Counted from the stretch's first letter, positions 25,409 through 34,868 are shown. The stretch is DNA of 64,000 nucleotides from Tissierellia bacterium (GCA_012735215.1 JAAYHX010000011.1:52041-116040), one strand, 5' to 3'. Numbers and translations are program-made. Notes: a model not told the origin generated them from the sequence alone.

Positions 25409-25753
25409 TTATTCTTTCTTTCTATACTTTCCAAATGCTTTTTCATCATCAATATGAAAGTCTCTGAAGAAGTATATAAGCCATACTATAAAAGAAATCC
25501 AAAAACCTATTTTGCCTAGGATATAAGTAGCAATCATTCCTACTAAAAATATTAAACTGCTGATAAAAAACAAGTTTCTCATATCTTTACTCATTTGTTT
25601 TTCATCATATTTCTTTCGTTCTTCCTTGGACTTGAAATTATATCCTGCAATTAAGCTGGCTCCTTTTTCCTTCATAATTGCAAATATAAGCCCAAAGATG
25701 AAAAACATTATGGACATTATCAGTCCCGCTACACTCCATTCATTTTCCAGCAT
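25409..25753 (-). CDS. DUF3784-type small membrane protein
   Basis: A 114-aa protein with three hydrophobic helices (about 9-25, 61-79 and 82-96). The motif GASLIAGYNFKSKEERKKYD between the first and second helices is the hallmark of DUF3784. GGAGGTAGAGCT precedes the ATG. These are common single-gene membrane proteins of Firmicutes with no assigned function. Confidence 0.75.
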   Translation of the reverse strand: MLENEWSVAGLIMSIMFFIFGLIFAIMKEKGASLIAGYNFKSKEERKKYDEKQMSKDMRNLFFISSLIFLVGMIATYILGKIGFWISFIVWLIYFFRDFHIDDEKAFGKYRKKE

Positions 25754-25796
25754 AGCTCTACCTCCAGGATAAATATTTAATACTTACTATTCAATA

Positions 25797-25843
25797 AAAA
25801 ACACTGATACTACAGTGCCTTTATAGAACCAGTGTTTTTTTAT
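25797..25843 (-). terminator. Terminator after the DUF2200 gene
   Basis: AAAACACTG (25798-25806) pairs with CAGTGTTTT (25830-25838) around a long loop. U-runs are present on both strands just past the stop at 25846. Confidence 0.7.
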
Positions 25844-25845
25844 CA

Positions 25846-26199
25846 TTATTCTTTTCGCAAAATCTTTTCCATTGCTTTTCCTTTAGCTAATTCATGAATT
25901 AGTTTATCTAAATATCGAATTTCCCTCATGGTTGGTTCTTCAATGGATTCTACTCTGACACCGCAGACCACACCTTTGATCAAGGAACGGGAAGGATTCA
26001 ATTGAGGAGCTTGGGCAAAAAAGGTCTCAAAATCCGTCTGTTTTTCCAGTTGGGCTTCTAGTTCTTCCTGGCTATATCCTGTCAACCAACGGATTATCTC
26101 ATCCACTTCCGCCTTTGTACGGCCTTTTTTCTCTGCCTTAGCCACATAGTGGGGATAGACTTTTGCAAAACTCATCTTATATATCTTATGATTATCCAC
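25846..26199 (-). CDS. DUF2200 protein
   Basis: A 117-aa protein. The start codon is GTG at 26199, with GGGGGTTGAGCA before it. The whole length fits DUF2200: [57 protein letters not shown]. The function is unknown. Base composition is noticeably more GC-rich than its neighbours (for example GCCTTTGTACGGCC on the plus strand), which may point to recent acquisition. Confidence 0.85.
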   Translation of the reverse strand: MDNHKIYKMSFAKVYPHYVAKAEKKGRTKAEVDEIIRWLTGYSQEELEAQLEKQTDFETFFAQAPQLNPSRSLIKGVVCGVRVESIEEPTMREIRYLDKLIHELAKGKAMEKILRKE

Positions 26200-26336
26200 T
26201 GCTCAACCCCCTTGTATTATTTTTAAGGAAGTATACCCAATTCCAACACTCTTTTACCATCTTCAGTATAAAGCTCAATAACTAAAATCCTTTAATTTTA
26301 TTAACCTAGTTTAATATAATTTTGCCTCCCCTATTT

Positions 26337-26690
26337 TTATTTACTTTCAACTAAAATATTTTTCATCTTACTGCCCCAGTTTGCAAGTACTTTAAGGGCT
26401 GAAACAAGGTCATGTCCATTATCAGTAAGGGAATACTCAACTCTAGGTGGCACTTCCATAAATTGCTCTCTTTTTATAATGTCATATGCTTCTAATTCTC
26501 TTAATGATTGAGTCAACATCATATTAGTAATGCCATCAATAGATCTTTTCAACTCATTATATCTCATAGTTTTATTTTTATGTAATAACCAGATTATAGG
26601 TAGCCTCCATTTTCCTCCTATAATATTTAGTGTAAAAGTTAATGGACAGTCATTAAGTCTATTATTATATAGGGCCTTGTTACTCATCAT
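26337..26690 (-). CDS. HxlR-family transcriptional regulator
   Basis: A 117-aa winged-helix protein. CPLTFTLNIIGGKWRLPIIW then LHKNKTMRYNELKRSIDGIT and MLTQSLRELEAYDIIKREQF define the HxlR family. The conserved Cys in the first block is the redox- or aldehyde-sensing position in several members. GGAGTGAT precedes the ATG. It is divergent from a GNAT gene at 26830, which may be its target; this is inference from geometry only. Confidence 0.92.
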   Translation of the reverse strand: MMSNKALYNNRLNDCPLTFTLNIIGGKWRLPIIWLLHKNKTMRYNELKRSIDGITNMMLTQSLRELEAYDIIKREQFMEVPPRVEYSLTDNGHDLVSALKVLANWGSKMKNILVESK

Positions 26691-26829
26691 ATCACTCCAA
26701 TACTCAGTTTAAACTTACTTAAGCAGAAAAATCTGCGTACTTGTTATATTAATTACATCTGCTATAATCATATCAAATCTTGTAGATATTGTATATCATA
26801 TTTAAAATTTACAAGAAAGGAAGGTCCAT

Positions 26830-27372
26830 ATGAGTATACATTATGAAATACTCCCTGAAGATCAAATCCACTGCATTAAAGATTTATGTAATGAGTTAAT
26901 GGCCTATCAAAAATCTGTAGCCTATATTCATCCTGAGTGGTTTGATAACATGTGCTTTGAAACCAGAATGATACCATCTATTAATAGTTCTAAGGCTAAC
27001 CTGATAATAGTAGCTAAAGATAATGTAGAAATAATTGGATATGCATATAGTAATATTAGTTCTAAATACACCTATTCTGGAGGGTTCGCTACCTTGAAGC
27101 CTGTTGACTTCTTTGATTTCCATTCTGTTAAGCATGATGATGTAGGCTGTCTGTCCCAGTTCTACATAAAGGAAGGTTATCGTAACTTAGGTATCGGTAC
27201 AACTTTGTTCACAAAAAGCATGGAGTGGCTAAACTCATTTGAGTCAATAGATGATATATTCATATTTGTATCTAACGGGAATGATAATGCATTAAATTTC
27301 TACCTAAATAAAGGCTTTAAAATAAGCCATGAAATATTAGATGGCTTTATTACAGTGTTGAGAAACTTATAA
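26830..27372 (+). CDS. GNAT acetyltransferase, divergent from HxlR regulator
   Basis: A 180-aa protein with AAAGGAAGG before the ATG. FYIKEGYRNLGIGTTLFTKS is the acetyl-CoA loop and ALNFYLNKGFKISHEIL closes the fold. The substrate is unknown. It shares a 140-base divergent promoter region with the HxlR gene. A 9-bp hairpin around 27391-27418 follows without a U-run, and a strong bidirectional terminator lies at 27533-27570. Confidence 0.85.
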   Translation: MSIHYEILPEDQIHCIKDLCNELMAYQKSVAYIHPEWFDNMCFETRMIPSINSSKANLIIVAKDNVEIIGYAYSNISSKYTYSGGFATLKPVDFFDFHSVKHDDVGCLSQFYIKEGYRNLGIGTTLFTKSMEWLNSFESIDDIFIFVSNGNDNALNFYLNKGFKISHEILDGFITVLRNL

Positions 27373-27532
27373 ATATAAGTTATATTTAGGAAGACCTTAT
27401 CTATTTTAAGATAAGGTCAAATCTATTGCTATATATTTTGGTTAAAGTACTATTTATGTTAAGGTTCGCTGAGTCAATTCTGCCCACAAAACTTATTTAG
27501 TAATAGATATATCAAATTGAATATAATAAAAC

Positions 27533-27572
27533 AAAAAGCTTGGCATATTCATATTATGTCAAGCTTTTTTAT
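27533..27572. terminator. Bidirectional terminator between convergent GNAT genes
   Basis: AAAAAGCTTGGCAT (27533-27546) pairs with ATGTCAAGCTTTTT (27556-27569). Poly-A on the left and poly-T on the right allow termination of both transcripts. Confidence 0.85.
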
Positions 27573-27618
27573 AATTCTCCTTTCAATAAGAAGATTATAG
27601 ATTTTTTATATTTGAATT

Positions 27619-28173
27619 TTAGTTGATCTTTTCATTTAACAAAACCATATGTATGTGGTCTTCCCATTTACCATTTATTTTTAAATATTTATATGCTAGC
27701 CCTTCTTTATAGAATCCTAGCTTCTCAACTACCCTTAAGGAAGGTTTATTTTTAGGCATAATATTGGCCTCAATTCTATGTAATCCAAATTCATTAAACA
27801 TAATTTCAATTCCTTTTTGAACTGCCTCGGTCATATAACCTTTATTAATTTCATCTTTATCCAGCTTATAACCAAGATGACAAGATAAAAATGCTCCCCA
27901 TACAATGTTGCTAAAACCAACAGAACCTATAATTTTACTACTATCTTCCTTTTTGAAAATCCATAGCCTGAAAGACCTCTTACTAATAATATTAGAAAGC
28001 TCCTTATCTAATAACTCCTCCTGATATTGTCTTGTATAAAATTCTTTACTTTTTACTGGCTCCCACTCTTCTAAAAACGACTTGTTTCTTAAATAATAAT
28101 CCAAAACCATCTGTGCGTAGGACTTGTCCAATATCTTTAAAATTAGTCTTTCACTCTCATATACTTTTTGCAT
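27619..28173 (-). CDS. RimJ/RimL-type GNAT acetyltransferase
   Basis: A 184-aa protein. It opens VYESERLILKILDKSYAQMV, typical of the RimJ/RimL group, and has GYKLDKDEINKGYMTEAVQKG with HRIEANIMPKNKPSLRVVEK and LGFYKEGLAYKYL. GGAGGTCATTTA precedes the ATG. Group members acetylate protein N-termini or small molecules; no specific substrate is indicated. Confidence 0.87.
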   Translation of the reverse strand: MQKVYESERLILKILDKSYAQMVLDYYLRNKSFLEEWEPVKSKEFYTRQYQEELLDKELSNIISKRSFRLWIFKKEDSSKIIGSVGFSNIVWGAFLSCHLGYKLDKDEINKGYMTEAVQKGIEIMFNEFGLHRIEANIMPKNKPSLRVVEKLGFYKEGLAYKYLKINGKWEDHIHMVLLNEKIN

Positions 28174-28199
28174 TAAATGACCTCCATAAATAAAGAAAC

Positions 28200-28679
28200 C
28201 TACTTATGATAGGGTTCACCTTTCATAATCTTAAATCCCCTATAAATCTGCTCTAGCAATATCAGCCTCATCAGCTGATGAGGGAAGGTCATCTTGGAAA
28301 AGGATAGCTTAAAGTGGCTCTTGTTTAATACTTCCTTTGAAAGGCCTAGGGAACCTCCAATTATAAAGGTAATATTGTTTATGCCATCTATCATAAGGGA
28401 CTGTATCTTCTCTGATAGTTCCTCTGATGATAAGCTCTTTCCCTTTATTGCTAATGCTATTACATAAGAATTTAGGGGGATCTTGCTAAGTATTCTATCC
28501 CCCTCTTTTTGCTTGACTATTTCCATTTCCTTATCTGACAGATTTTCAGGAGCCTTTTCATCACTTACTTCATAGATATTCAAAGTACAGTATCTTGACA
28601 GCCTCTTCTTAAACTCATCAATTCCCATCTGTATATATTTTTCTTTGATCTTGCCTACAGCTATTATATTTATATTCAT
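28200..28679 (-). CDS. rlmH: 23S rRNA pseudouridine-1915 N3-methyltransferase
   Basis: A 159-aa SPOUT-class protein of exact family length. [20 protein letters not shown], the SAM-knot motif [16 protein letters not shown], and the C-terminal [20 protein letters not shown] with MKGEPYHK are diagnostic. It methylates helix 69 of 23S rRNA. It lies in the conserved Firmicutes order walJ-htrA-rlmH, here with surE and a CxxH/CxxC gene inserted. The ribosome site is weak, and the surE gene ends 19 bases before it. Confidence 0.97.
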   Translation of the reverse strand: MNINIIAVGKIKEKYIQMGIDEFKKRLSRYCTLNIYEVSDEKAPENLSDKEMEIVKQKEGDRILSKIPLNSYVIALAIKGKSLSSEELSEKIQSLMIDGINNITFIIGGSLGLSKEVLNKSHFKLSFSKMTFPHQLMRLILLEQIYRGFKIMKGEPYHK

Positions 28680-28697
28680 AGCATGACCACTTACTTT

Positions 28698-29450
28698 CTA
28701 AATCCAATCTTGAACCTTATCTATAAGCTTAAAGTTAGTCAAATTGTATTGTAAAGGAGTTATAGTAACATATCCTTGAGAAATATAGTATCTATCAGTA
28801 TCCTCTTCATCAATATCCCTCATTCTTCCATCCGCCTTCAGTACTGATTCTCCTTTAATTTTACCATCCTCCATAATGTAGTAGTCATAAACTACTCCAC
28901 CTATCTTACAAACCTTAATACCCTTTACTTGATCATCCTTAAGCAAGGGTGTGTTGACACTAATTATCATATTGTTGTTTAGCAGCTGATCTCTTAGTTT
29001 TTCAAGAATAAGTTTCCCATATTTTACTGTTATATCATAGTTAATATTCCCATCTTCCCACTGAGCTGATAAAGCAATGGAAGGGATATTATACATATTT
29101 GCTTCTATAGCTGCTGATACGGTTCCAGAATATAGGACGTCCATCCCCACATTTAGGCCTCTATTTATGCCTGATAAAACCATGTCCACTGGCTCAGGTA
29201 ATAGCTTGTCAATAGCTATTCTAACGCAGTCAGCAGGAGTACCTGAAACGCTATAGGCTTTAGACTTAATACCTCCTAGCTCAACTTCCTTTACAACTAA
29301 TGGTTTTCTTAAAGTTAGGGCATGGCTTTGAGCGCTCCTTTCATCATCTGGTGCTACAATAACAAGCTCATAGTCCTTTTCAAGTTCCTTGGCCAATCTT
29401 TGTATTCCTTCAGCATGTATACCATCATCATTTACTAACAATAATCTCAT
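28698..29450 (-). CDS. surE: 5'/3'-nucleotidase SurE
   Basis: A 250-aa protein. The N-terminal metal site LLLVNDDGIHAEGI and later VSGTPADCVRIA, VLSGINRGLNVGMDVLYSGT and NTPL are the SurE signature. It dephosphorylates nucleoside monophosphates and acts on short polyphosphate in stress. GGAGGTAG precedes the ATG. Its position between rlmH and htrA is unusual relative to Bacillus and suggests a local insertion into the walJ-htrA-rlmH group. Confidence 0.96.
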   Translation of the reverse strand: MRLLLVNDDGIHAEGIQRLAKELEKDYELVIVAPDDERSAQSHALTLRKPLVVKEVELGGIKSKAYSVSGTPADCVRIAIDKLLPEPVDMVLSGINRGLNVGMDVLYSGTVSAAIEANMYNIPSIALSAQWEDGNINYDITVKYGKLILEKLRDQLLNNNMIISVNTPLLKDDQVKGIKVCKIGGVVYDYYIMEDGKIKGESVLKADGRMRDIDEEDTDRYYISQGYVTITPLQYNLTNFKLIDKVQDWI

Positions 29451-29496
29451 TTTCTACCTCCATAAATTAATTTATATATTATAGTATATTATCATA

Positions 29497-29664
29497 CTAT
29501 ACTACCAGATATCTAGGCATCTTGTCACAATAATTACATCTGTGAGGACTAGTCCAATCTGTAAAAGAAACTTTATCTAGCTCATATATATCCGGTGGTT
29601 GTTCGTAGACTTCCACGAACTCTTCAATTGCATCCTCCAAGTGTTCATTACAAACCACATACAT
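29497..29664 (-). CDS. CxxH/CxxC zinc-ribbon-like small protein
   Basis: A 55-aa protein in the gap between htrA and surE. CGGAG lies 8 bases before the ATG at 29664. The sequence MYVVCNEHLEDAIEEFVEVY, DIYELDKVSFTDW and HRCNYCDKMPRYLVV carries the paired CNEH and CNYC motifs of the CxxH/CxxC protein family, which is found next to rlmH and htrA in Bacilli and Clostridia. The four residues could bind zinc. The function is unknown. The match over its whole length makes it a real gene despite the small size. Confidence 0.88.
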   Translation of the reverse strand: MYVVCNEHLEDAIEEFVEVYEQPPDIYELDKVSFTDWTSPHRCNYCDKMPRYLVV

Positions 29665-29736
29665 ATTATCAGCTCCGCTAATTTAATTGATTTTAAGTCC
29701 ATATTAGTATGCACATTATAATCCTATGTTATGAAA

Positions 29737-30870
29737 TCAGTTGGTTTCCGTAAATTCTATCACTACTTCCTTTTTAGAGCCATTTCTTACAATTACCAAC
29801 TTAGCCTTGTCCCCTCGCTTATACTTATATAGCATCCTCTTAAGCTGATTCATATTTTGCACAGGCTGGTTATCCATGCTTACAATAACATCTAATTGCT
29901 GTAAGCCAGCCTTATAAGCAGGAGATCTAGAACTAACTTCTAAAACAATCACCCCAGAATCTACCCCTAAATCTATTCCCAGCTGCCTTTCATATATTTC
30001 AACTTCATAACCATAAATACCCATGTATACTACTTCAAAATTCCCTGTACTTATTACTTCTTCTATTATTGGTTTAGTTAAATTTATTGGAATTGCAAAA
30101 CCCAATCCTTCTCCAGTTTGTACCTTTGCTGTATTTATACCTATTACCTCACCCTTGTCATTGAGTAGAGGTCCTCCACTATTCCCAGGGTTTATGGATG
30201 CATCTGTCTGGATTAGGTTTTCCATAACATTATACTGATCAACCTTAATTGAACGATTTAACCCTGAAATGACCCCAGCAGTAACTGTTCTTTGAAAATC
30301 CAAGCCTAAAGGATTGCCTATGGCAACTGCCAATTGGCCAACTTCTAGAGAATCAGAATCCCCTAATTCGGCTTCTGGTAGATTCTTAGCTTCTACCTTC
30401 AATACAGCTAAATCCAAGGTAACATCATTCCACAAGACCTTACCTGGAAGTGTATCCCCATTTTCAAATAGCACATTAATGGTCTTAGCTGCTCCGTCTG
30501 CAATTACATGGGAGTTGGTTAATATATATCCATTAGAATCTATAATGACTCCAGATCCTATTCCCTCTACTTCCTCTTCCCATATGAATTGTCTTTGAAC
30601 CTGAACTGAAGTTATACCAACCACAGAACTAATAGCCTTTTTAGCTACTGCTTCTACAGCTTGAATATTATCAGTTGGTGTTATAGTAATATTTTGTACT
30701 GTATTAGGAGAAGTATTTTGCTGATATATACTTGGTGCTGGTATTAGCTTCCCATAGAGATAATTTGGTGCAATGTAAGAAATGATTAGTCCCCCTATAA
30801 CCGCTCCAATTAATGCTGCTATAAGGTGAGAAAAGAATCCTCTTCTCTTTGGCGGTCTCTCATAATACAT
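29737..30870 (-). CDS. htrA: HtrA-type serine protease, membrane-anchored
   Basis: A 377-aa protein. An N-terminal helix (about 14-34) anchors it outside the membrane. The chymotrypsin-like domain has His121 (LTNSHVIADG), Asp153 (VTLDLAVLK) and Ser231 (NPGNSGGPLL). A single PDZ domain follows (about 280-377, with SGVIVLEVSSRSPAYKAGLQ). It degrades or refolds misfolded exported proteins. GGAGGGG precedes the ATG, 18 bases after walJ. This matches the Bacillus walJ-htrC order, though walR and walK are not present in this window. Confidence 0.95.
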   Translation of the reverse strand: MYYERPPKRRGFFSHLIAALIGAVIGGLIISYIAPNYLYGKLIPAPSIYQQNTSPNTVQNITITPTDNIQAVEAVAKKAISSVVGITSVQVQRQFIWEEEVEGIGSGVIIDSNGYILTNSHVIADGAAKTINVLFENGDTLPGKVLWNDVTLDLAVLKVEAKNLPEAELGDSDSLEVGQLAVAIGNPLGLDFQRTVTAGVISGLNRSIKVDQYNVMENLIQTDASINPGNSGGPLLNDKGEVIGINTAKVQTGEGLGFAIPINLTKPIIEEVISTGNFEVVYMGIYGYEVEIYERQLGIDLGVDSGVIVLEVSSRSPAYKAGLQQLDVIVSMDNQPVQNMNQLKRMLYKYKRGDKAKLVIVRNGSKKEVVIEFTETN

Positions 30871-30888
30871 ACAAACCCCTCCAATTCG

Positions 30889-31683
30889 TTACAAAGCATA
30901 TACTCTTGTCGCCCTATCCCTATAGGTTAAATCCAATTGTATATCCTTGTTTACATTTAACCCACATTCTTCCATATATCTATGTACTGTTTCATAGGCA
31001 AGGGATGGTATGTTGTTTTCTTTGCTTAGGTGAGCTAATAAAACTGTTTCTCCATTACCTCTAAGTACCTCTGATAAGACCTTTCCTGCATCTAGATTTG
31101 ATAGGTGTCCTCTGTTGCTGAGTATCCTCTTTTTTAAATGCCACGGGTATCTTCCTTCTTTAAGCATCTTTAAATCGTGATTTGATTCTATTACATATAG
31201 ATTAGAGTCTTTAATTATGCTTTTCATCTGTTCATTTACCCAACCAGTATCAGTCATAATACTCATCTTGATATTTTTATGGTAAAAACAGTACCCTACT
31301 GGATCAGCTGCATCGTGAAATATCCTAAAAGGATATATTCCTAAGTCCTTCAGTTGAAAAGCCTTATCCGTTTCTATTATTTTAATATTCTTATGGTCAA
31401 TATTACCTATTAACTTACTCATAGCCAGCCAGGTTTTTTCATTGGCAAGTATGGGTATATCATACCTTCTAGAAATAACTCCTACACCTTTAACATGGTC
31501 TATGTGTTCATGGGTTACCAATATACAATCAATATCCTGTATAGATACATCTATGGAGGAGAGTAAATACTCGATTCTTTTACCACTAAGGCCTCCGTCT
31601 ACTAATATCTTCATACTATCTGTTTCTATATACTGACAATTGCCGCTACTGCCACTGGATAGGGAGCAGTATTTCATCCCCAT
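30889..31683 (-). CDS. walJ: WalJ/YycJ MBL-fold hydrolase
   Basis: A 264-aa protein. It starts MKYCSLSSGSSGNCQYIETD and has the metal motif VTHEHIDHVKGV, then MTDTGWV, SNHDLKML and LLAHLSKENN, all diagnostic for YycJ/WalJ. It is a proposed 5'-exonuclease or DNA-repair hydrolase linked to the WalRK operon in Firmicutes. GGAGGAATAAAA precedes the ATG. The upstream promoter region (31684-31870) is AT-rich and holds no gene. walR and walK should be sought elsewhere in the genome. Confidence 0.93.
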   Translation of the reverse strand: MGMKYCSLSSGSSGNCQYIETDSMKILVDGGLSGKRIEYLLSSIDVSIQDIDCILVTHEHIDHVKGVGVISRRYDIPILANEKTWLAMSKLIGNIDHKNIKIIETDKAFQLKDLGIYPFRIFHDAADPVGYCFYHKNIKMSIMTDTGWVNEQMKSIIKDSNLYVIESNHDLKMLKEGRYPWHLKKRILSNRGHLSNLDAGKVLSEVLRGNGETVLLAHLSKENNIPSLAYETVHRYMEECGLNVNKDIQLDLTYRDRATRVYAL

Positions 31684-31870
31684 TTTTATTCCTCCAATAC
31701 TAATTTTTAGATATAATATAATATATTATAACATAGTCTATATGAAAACTAATAAAAAGAGAAGTACTATATTATTGTATTCAAAGAAAATTTGATAGTT
31801 ACTTGTCCTGTTTTAGGCTAACTTATAGCCATTTGTAGCTGAAAAGCAAAATATATATTTAAAATAACTG

Positions 31871-31899
31871 TTGAAATTTAAAATTACTTAATATATAAT
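31871..31899 (+). promoter_or_regulatory. Sigma-A promoter of the Mn riboswitch and ATPase gene
   Basis: TTGAAA (31871-31876), a 17-base spacer and TATAAT (31894-31899). A transcript starting near 31906 would include the whole yybP-ykoY element. Confidence 0.75.
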
Positions 31900-31941
31900 T
31901 ATTGCAATAGAATTAACAATGGAGATTTTACCATACTCGCA

Positions 31942-32028
31942 GCAAAGGGGAGTAGCTTATATAGTTAGTCGTCAAGACGGATGGAATTATCCCGGCTAAC
32001 TAGCCTATTTCGGCAGCAAGACCTTTGT
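31942..32028 (+). ncRNA. yybP-ykoY manganese riboswitch aptamer
   Basis: Conserved blocks are in order: CAAAGGGGAGTAGC (31943-31956), GTCAAGACGG (31971-31980), ATCCCGGC, and CGGCAGCAAGACCTTTG (32011-32027). The closing stem pairs CAAAGG (31943-31948) with CCTTTG (32022-32027). This is the Mn2+-sensing yybP-ykoY class, which commonly controls Mn exporters and P-type ATPases. The terminator that follows shares the 3' strand of the closing stem, so metal binding should turn the gene on. Confidence 0.93.
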
Positions 32029-32059
32029 TTAGGCTAATGTGTCTAAACAAAGGTTTTTT
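32021..32059 (+). terminator. Riboswitch terminator overlapping the Mn aptamer
   Basis: ACCTTTGTTTAG (32021-32032) pairs with CTAAACAAAGGT (32043-32054), followed by TTTTT. The 5' arm reuses CCTTTG of the aptamer closing stem, so the two structures are mutually exclusive. Confidence 0.9.
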
Positions 32060-32168
32060 AATTATAAGCTATATTCCCAAACATAATATTATGTTAGATT
32101 ACACTTTCAATTGTATTTTTAAATTTATATGAAATAATAAGTATTGACTATGAAAGGAGTGGTATTGA

Positions 32169-34856
32169 ATGGAATGGTTTCAAAAAAGCAAAGAAGATTT
32201 AATCCCAGAACTTAATACAGACTTAGAAAAGGGATTAAGCGAAAATGAAGCTAAACAACGTTTAGAAAAATATGGACCGAATGAGTTAAAAGAAGAAGTA
32301 AAACAGAGTATGCTATCTAAAGTGATAGCACAATTTAAAGACTTCTTAATCCTAATACTAATTGCTGCTAGTATGGTTTCCTTTATTGTTGGCGAGAAAG
32401 TGGATGCGGTGGTAATCATTGCTATAGTAATTGTAAATGCAGCATTAGGCCTCTACCAGGAAGGAAAGGCGGAAAAGGCCCTAGAAGCCTTGAAGAAAAT
32501 GGCCGCCCCCAATGCAAAGGTGCTAAGGGATGGCAATGTAACTGTTGCCCCTGCAAATACTTTAGTGCCTGGAGATATAGTCCTTCTGGAAACAGGAGAT
32601 ATAATCCCAGCTGATCTAAGATTGATAGAAAGCTCCAACTTAAAAATTGAAGAGGCTTCCTTAACTGGGGAGTCAGTGCCTGTAGAAAAGGATGCTAATG
32701 CAGTCCTTGCAGAGGATGCATCCCTTGGAGATAGATTTAATATGGCCTATATGAGTACCGTCGTCTCTTACGGAAGAGGCAAGGGGGTCGTTGTAGGCAC
32801 TGGTCATAACACTGAAATAGGAAAAATTGCTACTATGATACAAACCTACGAAGATGAATCAACTCCTCTACAAAGAAAGTTAAACCAATTAGGTAAAACC
32901 TTAGGTACTATTACCTTGCTTGTATGTGCAGCTGTATTTGGCTTAGGTTTGCTACAGGGTAGAGATGTATTGGAAATGTTCATGACAGCCATCAGCTTAG
33001 CAGTTGCTGCTGTACCTGAAGGTCTGCCAGCCATTGTAACAATAGTTCTAGCCTTAGGTATGAACAGAATGGTTCAGCGAAATGCAATTGTTAAAAAGCT
33101 TCTAGCAGTAGAAACTTTAGGTACTACTACTTATATCTGTTCCGATAAGACTGGAACCTTAACCCAAAATGAAATGACTGTTGTAAAAGCTTATACAGAT
33201 GGAAAAATAATTGAAGTTACAGGAATAGGATATGAACCAAAGGGAGAGTTTAAGGTAGATGATCAGATCTTTAATATAAATGAATCTGTTAATACAAATA
33301 CTCTATTGTCCATAGGAATCCTTTGTAACGATGCAAAGATTGATAAAACTGAAGATGGTTATAGGGTGCTAGGAGACCCAACAGAAGGAGCTTTGGTAAC
33401 CTTAGCTGGAAAGGCTGGTATGACAAAGGAAGAAATAAACAACAAGTATCCAAGAATAGAGGAAATACCCTTTGATTCTGATAGGAAGATGATGACCACC
33501 TTCCATGAAAACTTTGTTCCAAATAAGGTAGTGTCTTTTACCAAAGGTGCCCCTGATATAATGATAAATAAGAGCAATTATATCTATCAAAATGGTCAAG
33601 TCCTACCCTTTACAGACGAGTTAAAAGCACAAGTATTAGATATAAATAGCAAGTTCTCAAGGGAAGCCCTAAGAGTGTTGGCAATGGGCTTCAGACTGTA
33701 TGATAGTCTGCCACAGAATACATCAGCAGAGAATATAGAAAGAGACTTGATCTTCGTAGGCCTTGTTGGAATGATTGACCCACCAAGGGAGGAAGCAAAG
33801 GAAGCAATTAGAAAGTGTAAAAATGCTGGAATCCATACTGTCATGATTACAGGAGATTACAAGGAAACGGCCTTCGCTATTGCTAAACAATTGGGTATGG
33901 CAGATAGTGAAGACCAGGCAATTATGGGTAAGGAATTGGATAATCTAAGTGATGAAGAATTAAGAGAATTAGTTAAGGAAAAACGAGTTTATGCAAGAGT
34001 ATCCCCTGAACACAAGGTAAAAATAGTTGATGCATTGAAGGCAAATGGCGAAATTGCCGCAATGACTGGCGATGGAGTAAATGATGCTCTGGCCCTTAAG
34101 AAGGCTGATATAGGTGTTTCAATGGGTATAACTGGTACAGATGTTGCTAAAAATACTGCAGAAGTTATTCTAACAGATGACAACTTTGCAAGTATTGTTG
34201 CAGCTGTAGAAGAGGGTAGAATAATCTACAGCAACATTAAAAAGTTTGTTTTTTTCCTATTATCATGTAATATAGGAGAAGTGTTGATTATATTCTTAAG
34301 CTTGTTGTTTGGTTTCCAAGTTCCACTAAAACCAATTCAGCTATTATGGCTAAACTTAGTTACTGATAGCTTCCCAGCCTTAGCCTTAGGTATGGAAAAA
34401 GGTGATCCTGAAATAATGGATATGCCACCTAGGGATCCTAATGAACCAATACTTGATAAAGGTATGCTAAGGGCTCTGTTGATACAAAGTATTGCTATCT
34501 GTATTGCCACAATAGGTGCATATATATGGGGAATGAATAAGTATGGAACTGAAAATCTGACCATGGCAAGAACTATTACTTTTGCCACCTTGATTACAGC
34601 AGAGCTGTTGAGAGCTTACTCAAGTAGATCTCTTAACCACAGCATATTCCACATAGGAGTATTTTCAAACAAAGCTATGACTAGATCCACACTGTTATCC
34701 TTCATACTACTCCTTGTAGTTATATACGTTCCATTCCTACAGCCAATATTTGATACCTTTACAGTGGGATTAGCTGACTGGTTAATGATTTTATTATTCT
34801 CATTTATACCTCTCGTATTTGGTGAAGTATACAAGGTAATAGTAAATAAAAAATAA
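32169..34856 (+). CDS. P2-type cation ATPase, probable Mn/Ca exporter
   Basis: An 895-aa protein with AAAGGAGTGG before the ATG. Features: TGES (167-170), PEGLPA in membrane helix 4 (283-288), phosphorylated Asp326 in CSDKTGTLT, MTGDGVNDALALKKADIG, and ten membrane helices including NLVTDSFPALALGMEKGD. It belongs to the SERCA/PMR1-like calcium or manganese ATPases (relatives YloB, YoaB, CaxP). The Mn riboswitch in its leader makes manganese efflux the likely physiological role, with calcium as an alternative. It is monocistronic, with its own terminator. Confidence 0.93.
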   Translation: MEWFQKSKEDLIPELNTDLEKGLSENEAKQRLEKYGPNELKEEVKQSMLSKVIAQFKDFLILILIAASMVSFIVGEKVDAVVIIAIVIVNAALGLYQEGKAEKALEALKKMAAPNAKVLRDGNVTVAPANTLVPGDIVLLETGDIIPADLRLIESSNLKIEEASLTGESVPVEKDANAVLAEDASLGDRFNMAYMSTVVSYGRGKGVVVGTGHNTEIGKIATMIQTYEDESTPLQRKLNQLGKTLGTITLLVCAAVFGLGLLQGRDVLEMFMTAISLAVAAVPEGLPAIVTIVLALGMNRMVQRNAIVKKLLAVETLGTTTYICSDKTGTLTQNEMTVVKAYTDGKIIEVTGIGYEPKGEFKVDDQIFNINESVNTNTLLSIGILCNDAKIDKTEDGYRVLGDPTEGALVTLAGKAGMTKEEINNKYPRIEEIPFDSDRKMMTTFHENFVPNKVVSFTKGAPDIMINKSNYIYQNGQVLPFTDELKAQVLDINSKFSREALRVLAMGFRLYDSLPQNTSAENIERDLIFVGLVGMIDPPREEAKEAIRKCKNAGIHTVMITGDYKETAFAIAKQLGMADSEDQAIMGKELDNLSDEELRELVKEKRVYARVSPEHKVKIVDALKANGEIAAMTGDGVNDALALKKADIGVSMGITGTDVAKNTAEVILTDDNFASIVAAVEEGRIIYSNIKKFVFFLLSCNIGEVLIIFLSLLFGFQVPLKPIQLLWLNLVTDSFPALALGMEKGDPEIMDMPPRDPNEPILDKGMLRALLIQSIAICIATIGAYIWGMNKYGTENLTMARTITFATLITAELLRAYSSRSLNHSIFHIGVFSNKAMTRSTLLSFILLLVVIYVPFLQPIFDTFTVGLADWLMILLFSFIPLVFGEVYKVIVNKK

Positions 34857-34868
34857 TAAGTGATTTAC

